The notes under the pieces are model-generated. The model saw nothing but the letters and a program-made list of their open reading frames with translations, was not told the origin of the DNA and made no database searches. The translations under genes and the position numbers were made by a program. This document shows, piece by piece, positions 7,065 to 12,227 of a stretch of 12,227 bases of DNA. The first letter of the stretch is position 1, and every line of letters starts with the position of its first letter. The stretch comes from Candidatus Brocadiia bacterium (GTDB taxonomy: Bacteria > Planctomycetota > MHYJ01 > WSZJ01): positions 1 through 12,227 of the forward strand of contig JABWAY010000111.1 of the NCBI GenBank assembly GCA_013360825.1. The letters are read 5' to 3'.

Positions 7065-8846
7065 CTATTTCCTTCCGAAGTGTTTTTCGAGTTCGGTGAG
7101 GCCGATCCGGAGCGTGATCGGCCGCCCGTGCGGGCAGGTCTGGGCGTGCTCGACCTTCGGCCGCTCGGCCAGGAGGGCGGCGATCTCCTCCGGCGCCAGG
7201 CGCTCGCCGGCCTTGATCGCCGCCTTGCAGGCGCAGGTGGCGATGAAGAGGTCGAGCGCGTCCTCGCCCGCGCGCCCGGGATTCGGGGCGTCGAAGTCGG
7301 CGAGGATGTCGCGGATGAGGCGGGCGGGGTCCTTGCGCCCGATCCACTCGGGGGTGGCGTGGATCGCGACGGCGCCCGGCCCGAACGGTTCGACCTCGAA
7401 GCCGAGGCGCTCGAGGAGCGGGCGCGACGCCTCGAGCGCCGCGCCTTTGCCCGCATCCCGGATCACCAGCGGGACGAGCAGGCGCTGGCGCGCGATGTCG
7501 TGCGCGAGGACCCGGTCCCGGATCCTGAAGTAGAGAATCCGCTCGTGGAGCGCGTGCTGGTCGATCAGCTGCAGGCCGCCGGGGACCTCTTCGACGATGT
7601 ACGCATCGTGCATCTGGATGGCGCGCCCGCCCAGCGCGGGCGGGAGGACGGGGGGGGTGGGGTCCGGGATGCCGGGAGGGATGTCCCTGGGTTGCGGAAG
7701 CGCGGCGGGTCCCATCGGAGGGGTCGCGAGGACGACGGAGTCGCCGGGGCGCTGGAAGAATTCGGCGAGCTGTTTCTCGCGTTCGGCGCGGCGGTCGTCG
7801 GTGGACTGAGTGACGAAGGTTCCCCACGACTCGCGCGGGGAGAAAGCGGGGACGACGCCGCCGGCGAGCAGGCGCCCGCGGATTTCATCGCGGACGAAGT
7901 CGTGGACGCGCGAGGCGCGGGCGAAGCGGATCTCGATCTTCGCCGGGTGGACGTTGACGTCGATGTCTTTCGGGTCGATCTCGAGGAACAGGAAGACCGC
8001 GGGGGCGCGCCGGGTCATGACGAGGTCCTGGTAGGCCTCGATGATCGAGCGGAACAGCACCTTGTCGCGGACGTAACGGCCGTTGACCCAGGTGAACTGG
8101 AGCCGCGTGTTCGACGTCGTGAACGTCGGCCGCCCGGCGTAGCCGCCGAGTTTCAGCCCGCGGGCCTCCCCGGAGAGCGGGATGAGCGCCTGGCGGAGCT
8201 CGTTCCCGAAATAGTGCCCGACCCGCTCGGCGAGGTCCGCGACGGGAGGGAGAACGGCCAGGGGGACGCCGTCTCCGCGGATCTCGAAGCGGACATCGGG
8301 TCGCGCGAGCGCGAACCGGGTCACGATGTCGGCGATGTGGGAGCCCTCGACCGGCGAGGTCTTGAGGAATTTCCGGCGCGCGGGGATGTTCCCGAACAGG
8401 TCCCAGGCCTCGACCATGGTCCCCTCGGGGCCGGCGGCCGGACGCACGTCGCCGATGCGCCCTCCTTCGGCCTCGACCTCATGGGCCGCCGCCGCGCCCC
8501 GCGGGCGGGAGACGATCCTGGCCCGGGCGACCTCCGCCAGCGACGCGAGCGCCTCCCCGCGGAAACCGAACGAGCGGATCTCGTGGAGGTCCGCGGCGCT
8601 CGCCAGTTTCGAGGTCGCGTGCGGAACGAAGGCGAGAGCGAGATCCCCCGGCTCCATCCCCGCCCCGTCGTCGCTGACGCGGAGGAGCCTCCGCCCGCCG
8701 TCCTCGTACTCGACCTCGATGCGCCTCGCGCCCGCGTCCAGCGCGTTCTCGATCAGCTCCTTCACGGCGCTGGCTGGGCGTTCGAGCACCTCCCCCGCCG
8801 CGATCAGGTTCACGACCGATGTGTCCAGAACGCGGATGCTCGCCAT
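7065..8846 (-). CDS. mutL: DNA mismatch repair protein MutL (endonuclease-type C-terminus)
   Basis: MutL links MutS mismatch recognition to strand incision. The GHKL ATPase domain is complete: ELIENALDAGA (30-40, catalytic E30, Mg-binding N34), SDDGAGM (58-64), HATSK (76-80) and GFRGEAL (94-100). The transducer domain shows FTWVNGRYVRDK (251-262) and DVNVHPAKIEIRF (296-308). A Pro-rich linker (about 370-405) leads to the dimerisation domain. This carries DQHALHE (429-435), ACK (539-541), CPHGRP (571-576) and a terminal FGRK, the marks of nicking-type MutL. The second Glu of the usual DQHA-x2-E-x4-E motif is Phe here (F440). Length of 593 residues is normal. The ATG at 8846 starts the standard N-terminus; no clear Shine-Dalgarno precedes it, and a TACGAT box ends 9 nt before it. 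It forms a unit with yfmF downstream. Confidence 0.96.
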   Translation of the reverse strand: MASIRVLDTSVVNLIAAGEVLERPASAVKELIENALDAGARRIEVEYEDGGRRLLRVSDDGAGMEPGDLALAFVPHATSKLASAADLHEIRSFGFRGEALASLAEVARARIVSRPRGAAAAHEVEAEGGRIGDVRPAAGPEGTMVEAWDLFGNIPARRKFLKTSPVEGSHIADIVTRFALARPDVRFEIRGDGVPLAVLPPVADLAERVGHYFGNELRQALIPLSGEARGLKLGGYAGRPTFTTSNTRLQFTWVNGRYVRDKVLFRSIIEAYQDLVMTRRAPAVFLFLEIDPKDIDVNVHPAKIEIRFARASRVHDFVRDEIRGRLLAGGVVPAFSPRESWGTFVTQSTDDRRAEREKQLAEFFQRPGDSVVLATPPMGPAALPQPRDIPPGIPDPTPPVLPPALGGRAIQMHDAYIVEEVPGGLQLIDQHALHERILYFRIRDRVLAHDIARQRLLVPLVIRDAGKGAALEASRPLLERLGFEVEPFGPGAVAIHATPEWIGRKDPARLIRDILADFDAPNPGRAGEDALDLFIATCACKAAIKAGERLAPEEIAALLAERPKVEHAQTCPHGRPITLRIGLTELEKHFGRK

Positions 8847-8895
8847 GCCGGCCCCATCGTACGCGAGACCGCCGGAATCGAGAATGCTCCGGGCC

Positions 8896-8923
8896 TCGAC
8901 GCCCGCCCCCGATCGCGTAGAAT
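8896..8923 (+). promoter_or_regulatory. Candidate leaderless promoter of the small lipoprotein gene
   Basis: TAGAAT (8918-8923) is followed by exactly six C's and then the GTG start at 8930, so transcription should begin at or beside the start codon. A -35-like TCGACG lies at 8896-8901, 16 bp upstream of the -10. There is no Shine-Dalgarno. The spacing from the -10 box to GTG equals that before the gene starting at 1810. Confidence 0.5.
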
Positions 8924-8929
8924 CCCCCC

Positions 8930-9349
8930 GTGCGCCTCCTCCTCCTCCCCCTCCTTCTCCTCGTCGGCTGCGCCGCGAGCCCCGAGGAAGAAGCCGAACG
9001 CAGCCGCGAGCGGTCGCGGAGCGAGATCCGGCGCGTCGTCGAGGAAGTCATCGCCGCCATGCGGGACGGGAATCCGGAGATCTACCACGCCCGCCTCTGC
9101 CGGGCCCAGCGCGAGGGGTACCCGCTGGCCGACATGAAACGGGACTGGGAGGACAGCGCCGCGCTGCTGCGCCAGCGCGCCGCCGGGCTCGCGATCAAGA
9201 CGGTCGAAGTGGACCGTGCGAATCCGAACGCCGCGACGATCCTCCTGCATGCGCCGAACCACCCGGTCCAGGACCTGATGTTCCTCGGCGTTCGCGAGGA
9301 CGGGGTCTGGAAGCTGCGCGAGGCGCGCGTCGAGCCTTCGGGGCGCTGA
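8930..9349 (+). CDS. Small lipoprotein, possibly NTF2/SnoaL-like
   Basis: This 139-residue protein has a lipoprotein signal: MRLLLLPLLLLVGCAAS, with the lipidated Cys at 14 in an LVGC lipobox. A highly charged Glu/Arg helix follows (EEEAERSRERSRSEIRR, about 19-35). The body then shows a helix, RRVVEEVIAAMRDGNPEIYHARLC, and later strands ending FLGVREDGVWKLREARVEP. The pattern of helices followed by a strand with GVWKL near the C-terminus resembles small NTF2-like cone proteins, but this is an impression from the sequence, not a firm family match. It starts at GTG without a ribosome binding site, directly after a -10 box. It is divergent from mutL (83 bp apart) and convergent with the kinase gene (33 bp apart). 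Confidence 0.78.
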   Translation: MRLLLLPLLLLVGCAASPEEEAERSRERSRSEIRRVVEEVIAAMRDGNPEIYHARLCRAQREGYPLADMKRDWEDSAALLRQRAAGLAIKTVEVDRANPNAATILLHAPNHPVQDLMFLGVREDGVWKLREARVEPSGR

Positions 9350-9352
9350 CCG

Positions 9353-9366
9353 TCCGGGATCCCGGA
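9353..9366. repeat. 14-bp palindrome between convergent genes
   Basis: TCCGGGATCCCGGA is a perfect palindrome in the 33-bp gap between the lipoprotein stop and the kinase stop. It could fold as a 5-bp stem with a GATC loop in transcripts from either side. No T-run flanks it, so a terminator role is uncertain. Confidence 0.35.
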
Positions 9367-9382
9367 AGCGGCGTGGAGTTGC

Positions 9383-10417
9383 TTAGACGAACTTCTCCAG
9401 TTCGGAGACCAGCGCGGCCGCGCTCGTGTACCGGCGGTTGAACGGCAGCTCCAGCGACTTCCGGATGATCATCTTGATCGCGTCGCTGTACACCACGCGC
9501 GCCATGTCCGCCGGCGTGGACAGCCGCTTCTTCACCATGTCCTGGTCGTAGGTCCGCTTGATCCCCGGATCCTGCCTCTCATATTCGCCCCAGATCGCCT
9601 GCCAGTGCTCCTTCCGGTTGTCGAACCACTGCGGAAGGTAGGGCGGCCGCCCGCTCGCAAGCTCGTACATCGTCGCCCCGAGCGACCAGATGTCCGCCGC
9701 GGGCCCGACCTGCGACTGGGTCTGGGCCCCCCCGACCACCTCCGGGGACACGTACAGCGGCGAACCTCCCAGGCCCACCTTAGGCTCGTCGATCCGGACC
9801 GAGATCCCGAAGTCGATCAGCTTCACCGTGATCCCCCCGGCCTGCTCCAGCACCTCTTTCCGGAAGATCTGCGTGTCCTTCGCACGGTCCGTCTTCGTCT
9901 CAGCGACCGGGCGCAGGCCGTTCACGAGGAAATTCTCCGGCTTGACGTCCAGGTGCAGCCAGTTCTTCCCGTGCACGAACTGCAGCGCCCGCGCCGCCTT
10001 CAGATACACCGTCATGAAGTCCCGGCCCGTCAGCAGCGGCGCCTTCGCACCCCGCGTCACGAACTGGTCGCGCATGAACATCCGCAGGCTCGACCCCTCG
10101 ATCCACTCCATCAGCACCCAGGTCTCGCCCTGCATCCGCTGCCAGGCCAGCGTCTTCCCGATGTTCTCGTGCTGCATCAGGAACGACACCTCCAGCTCCC
10201 GCTCCAGGCTCTTCCTCTGCGCCTCGTTCTGCGGCTTCACCTTCTTCACACAGAACAGCCGCTTCGACACCCGGTGCCTCACCTGGCTGATCGTGCTCAT
10301 CGCACCGGGGAGCAGGTCCTTGACGTGCTCGTATTCCTGGATGAACGGGGTTTCCTTGGGAAGCGCGGAGGGCGGCGATTTCTTGAAGCCGTCCGTGATC
10401 CGGTCGAAGAACCCCAT
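9383..10417 (-). CDS. Hanks-type serine/threonine protein kinase, divergent
   Basis: This 344-residue soluble kinase has no membrane segment or sensor domain. The motifs I can place are the ATP-anchoring lysine in FCVKK (K58), an acidic alpha-C stretch ERELE (72-76), the catalytic loop HLDVKPEN (155-162, D157, N162), the metal-binding DFG (202-204), SPE (224-226) and DIWSLG (242-247). Oddities are three. The glycine-rich loop is degenerate (PGAMSTISQV, about 37-46). The catalytic HRD is HLD, making it a non-RD kinase. About 40 residues separate N162 from D202, with an insert rich in charged residues (about 170-195). A C-terminal tail follows the kinase core. The ATG at 10417 is 2 nt after the phosphoesterase stop, so the two are probably translationally coupled. 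The conserved Lys, Asp, Asn and DFG argue that activity is possible; substrates are unknown. Confidence 0.9.
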   Translation of the reverse strand: MGFFDRITDGFKKSPPSALPKETPFIQEYEHVKDLLPGAMSTISQVRHRVSKRLFCVKKVKPQNEAQRKSLERELEVSFLMQHENIGKTLAWQRMQGETWVLMEWIEGSSLRMFMRDQFVTRGAKAPLLTGRDFMTVYLKAARALQFVHGKNWLHLDVKPENFLVNGLRPVAETKTDRAKDTQIFRKEVLEQAGGITVKLIDFGISVRIDEPKVGLGGSPLYVSPEVVGGAQTQSQVGPAADIWSLGATMYELASGRPPYLPQWFDNRKEHWQAIWGEYERQDPGIKRTYDQDMVKKRLSTPADMARVVYSDAIKMIIRKSLELPFNRRYTSAAALVSELEKFV

Positions 10418-10419
10418 GA

Positions 10420-11172
10420 TCAGCGCCCGTCTTTCAGGCGGAGGGCGTGATACTCCGGCAACTCCTTGGCCGCGAGGATCTTCTTCATCGTGGACTCGAC
10501 GTCGTAGGGCACCCGGTGGTACCGGATCACCTCGCCGTCGAAGGTCACGTAGCAGGCGCGGGGATCCCGGTCGCGGGGCTGCCCGACGGACCCGACGTTG
10601 ATGAGCGCCTTCTGCTCCGTCACCTTCCACGTGTTGGCGAGCTGCTTCGGGAAGAAGAACTTGTGGTCCGGGGTGAACACCCCGGGCTCGTGCGTGTGCC
10701 CCACGAAGCAGAGGTGGTCGATCATCGAGAAAATCTCGTCGATCTTCTCATGGTCGTGGCAGTCCGCCGGACGGACGTACTCGCGGGTCGGCACCCTCGG
10801 GGAACCGTGGATGTAGAGCACCCGGTCCTCCACGACCCGGTCCCCCAGGTCCCCGAGGAAATTCCAGAGCGAGTGGTTCTCGTCCTTCGGCCGGTCCTTC
10901 TGGTTCAGCTGCTTGCGCGTCCACTCGATCGAGCGCGCCGCCTCCATGTTGAAATCCGCCGCGATGAACAGCAGCGCGTCCTCATGGTTCCCGCGGATGC
11001 AGTCCGCGAAATGCCGCGCCTGGAGAATGCACTCCCGCGGATTCGGCCCGTACCCGATCACGTCCCCGAGACAGTAGATCTCCGTGATCCCCTTGGACGC
11101 AATGTCCTTCAGCACCGCCTCGAGGGCGTCGATGTTCGCGTGAATGTCCGAAATAATGGCTCGCTGGCCCAA
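10420..11172 (-). CDS. Calcineurin-like metallophosphoesterase (YfcE/MJ0936-type)
   Basis: This 250-residue protein has the full dimetal phosphoesterase set: SDIHAN (8-13, D9 and H11), GDVIGYGPNP (36-45, D37), GNHEDA (61-66, N62 and H63), IHGSP (121-125, H122) and GHTHEP (158-163, H159 and H161). These match small metallophosphoesterases that hydrolyse phosphodiesters, nucleotides or phosphoproteins; the substrate cannot be read from sequence. I prefer a TTG start at 11172. It gives MGQRAIISDIHAN, the usual family N-terminus, with GGAG 6 nt upstream. The in-frame ATG at 11202 has no ribosome binding site and overlaps a TATGAT -10 box, so it is probably not translated. The kinase gene follows after 2 nt, suggesting a coupled kinase/phosphatase unit. 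Confidence 0.9.
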   Translation of the reverse strand: MGQRAIISDIHANIDALEAVLKDIASKGITEIYCLGDVIGYGPNPRECILQARHFADCIRGNHEDALLFIAADFNMEAARSIEWTRKQLNQKDRPKDENHSLWNFLGDLGDRVVEDRVLYIHGSPRVPTREYVRPADCHDHEKIDEIFSMIDHLCFVGHTHEPGVFTPDHKFFFPKQLANTWKVTEQKALINVGSVGQPRDRDPRACYVTFDGEVIRYHRVPYDVESTMKKILAAKELPEYHALRLKDGR

Positions 11173-11197
11173 AGTCGTCTCCGGGGGTATCCGGAAG

Positions 11198-11225
11198 ATC
11201 ATACTGCGGCCAGACGGGAATTCAA
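11198..11225 (-). promoter_or_regulatory. Promoter of the phosphoesterase-kinase pair
   Basis: On the minus strand TTGAAT (11225-11220) and TATGAT (11203-11198) are separated by 16 bp, the same spacing as in the smc promoter. Transcription would begin near 11191, leaving a short leader that contains GGAG before the TTG start at 11172. The -35 box overlaps the stop codon of the FlhB-like gene (11224-11222). Confidence 0.55.
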
Positions 11226-11479
11226 GGTCGGGCGGACGCGCCCCCCGGGGCCCCGGCATTCGCGGCGTAGATCGCCGCCAGCACTTCCGCCACCGCCTGC
11301 CACAACACCGGCGGAACTTCCCTCCCCAGGTCCAGCGCCGACAGCACTTCGGCGAGGTCCGCATCGTGTCGCAGGGGGACGCCATGTTCGCGCGCCAGGG
11401 CGACGATGCGGGCCGCGATGTCGCCGTGACCGCGCGCGACCACCCGGGGGGCGTCGTCCCCGGCGAGCAGGGCCGCCTC
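11222..11479 (-). CDS. FlhB C-terminal-domain-like protein, N-terminus missing
   Basis: About 85 C-terminal residues match the cytoplasmic domain of FlhB/YscU-type export switch proteins: DDAPRVVARGHGDIA, then RIVALAREHGVPL, LAEVLSALDLGREVPPVLW and AVAEVLAAIYAAN, with a short Gly/Ala/Pro tail. In FlhB this domain follows the self-cleaving NPTH site and selects export substrates. Small stand-alone FlhB-C-like proteins also exist. The beginning is not visible: the recognisable similarity ends near 11461-11479, where the plus-strand xanthine dehydrogenase fragment takes over, so neither an NPTH motif nor a start codon can be placed. The 5' boundary given is approximate. The gene lies directly upstream of the phosphoesterase promoter on the same strand. 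Confidence 0.75.
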   Translation of the reverse strand, partial: EAALLAGDDAPRVVARGHGDIAARIVALAREHGVPLRHDADLAEVLSALDLGREVPPVLWQAVAEVLAAIYAANAGAPGGASARP

Positions 11480-11482
11480 ACG
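11450..11482. other. Probable chimeric junction
   Basis: Two gene fragments on opposite strands lose their N-termini at the same place: an FlhB-C-like gene to the left and a xanthine dehydrogenase subunit to the right. For about 20-30 bp both readings remain plausible in antisense codon register, so the break point cannot be fixed exactly. To the right the sequence appears less GC-extreme, with more T- and A-containing codons, judged by eye. An assembly join or a recent recombination fits this best. Confidence 0.6.
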
Positions 11483-12227
11483 GTGTACTCCTCCACACAG
11501 CACACCACGGAAGTGCAGGACGTCGTGGCCGAGACGTTGGGCCTCGGCTTCCATCAGGTCGTCTGCATCTGCCGGCGCATGGGCGGGGCTTTCGGGGGCA
11601 AAGAGTCTCAGGCGGGAATCCCGGCCATCATGGCGGCGCTCGCGGCGTCTCGAACCGGTCGCCCGGCGCGCCTCATCTACGACAAAGACAGCGACATGCG
11701 TGTCACCGGAAAGCGGCACGCGTACCTCGCGCGGTACCGCGTGGCGCACTCGGAGCAGGGACAGATCCTCGCCGTGAAGTTCGACTTTTTCTCGAACGGT
11801 GGCGCCTTTGCCGATCTCTCGACGTCCATCCTCGAACGCACCATGCTCCACGCGGACAATGCGTACTACATTCCGCACATCGACATTCACGCTGCCATCT
11901 GCCGCACGAATCTTCCTCCGAACACGGCGTTTCGCGGTTTCGGCGGTCCGCAGGGCGTGGCCGCCATCGAACACATCGTCCAGGAAATCGCGCGGCGCAC
12001 CGGCCGGGACAGCTACGACGTTCGGCAGCTCAACTGCTACGGCATCGAAGAGCGCAACACCGCTCCGTACGGTCAGATCATCACGAACAAACTGCTGCCC
12101 GAGATCATGCATCGTCTGCGCGGCAGCTCCGACTACGATCGCAGACGGGTCGAGGTGGACGACTTCAATCGGACTTCGCGCACGCACCTGCGTGGCCTGG
12201 CCATGACACCGGTGAAGTTCGGGATTT
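11459..12227 (+). CDS. xdhB: Xanthine dehydrogenase molybdopterin-binding subunit, internal fragment
   Basis: This frame is open to the window end and reads as the molybdenum-cofactor subunit of xanthine dehydrogenase, which oxidises hypoxanthine and xanthine to urate. Recognisable blocks in order are VYSSTQHTTEVQDVVAETLG, RMGGAFGGKESQ (near 11575-11610; usually GGGFGGKE), a DKDSDMRVTGKRH segment, FFSNGGAFADLS, NTAFRGFGGPQG (cofactor-binding, near 11921-11956), NTAPYGQ and RGLAMTPVKFGI at the edge. About 255 residues are present. The first 250 or so residues of a normal large subunit are absent, there is no start codon or ribosome binding site, and the catalytic Glu region lies beyond the window. 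The true left end is uncertain within about 11450-11482. The missing head suggests that this DNA was joined here rather than being a native gene. Confidence 0.88.

Noticed and set aside
5722..7827. A 701-codon minus-strand frame overlapping mutL and the yfmF-like gene
   Set aside because: Both overlapped genes have clear conserved motifs in other frames; this one is Arg/Gly/Ala-rich without motifs.
7029..9137. A 702-codon plus-strand frame antisense to mutL
   Set aside because: The sequence is an Asp/Arg/Glu/Gly-rich antisense echo of mutL and then runs out of frame into the lipoprotein gene.
11222..12187. A single 321-residue minus-strand protein
   Set aside because: Only its last 85 or so residues resemble a real domain (FlhB-C). 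The upstream part is the antisense of a well-conserved xanthine dehydrogenase reading frame.
1..12227. tRNA, rRNA, CRISPR arrays, transposases, attachment sites, phage or defence genes
   Set aside because: None could be found by reading both strands; the window looks like chromosomal housekeeping and envelope genes with a probable chimeric end.

Overview
The window is GC-rich bacterial DNA, densely coding on both strands, with G/C-ending codons throughout and no RNA genes, CRISPR array or insertion sequence that I can see. Several features recall Planctomycetota-like or other deep-branching GC-rich environmental bacteria: a secreted DUF1570-like gluzincin, small secreted HEAT-type proteins with a Trp-Trp-Lys-Lys C-terminus, a divergent Hanks-type kinase, and a YfmF-type M16 protein beside mutL. 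This lineage call is an inference from gene content; no marker gene settles it.

Layout from the left. Positions 1-816 (minus) hold the N-terminal 272 residues of the condensin ATPase SMC, cut by the window edge and preceded by an AT-rich sigma70-type promoter. After a gap of about 340 bp comes an unrecognised 218-residue protein (1154-1810, minus). Divergent from it is a secreted metallopeptidase (1929-3332, plus). Convergent with that lie three tandem paralogues of 235-236 residues (3351-5633, minus), each with a signal peptide and a shared C-terminal motif. Upstream of them, a yfmF-like M16 gene (5766-7061) follows mutL (7065-8846) with only 3 nt between. Divergent from mutL is a small lipoprotein (8930-9349, plus). 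A kinase (9383-10417, minus) sits 2 nt after a calcineurin-like phosphoesterase (10420-11172, minus), a likely coupled pair.

The right end looks like an artificial or recombinant join. An FlhB-C-like gene (minus, from 11222) and a xanthine dehydrogenase large-subunit fragment (plus, to the window end) both lack their N-termini and meet head to head at about 11450-11482. Past this point the sequence looks less GC-extreme, so I suspect an assembly chimera.

The observations most worth following are the tandem secreted HEAT-like family, two apparently leaderless genes with the same -10-to-GTG spacing, the kinase/phosphoesterase pair with its aberrant kinase, a MutL lacking one conserved endonuclease Glu, and the join near 11470. 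I did not find a convincing new defence or mobile system.
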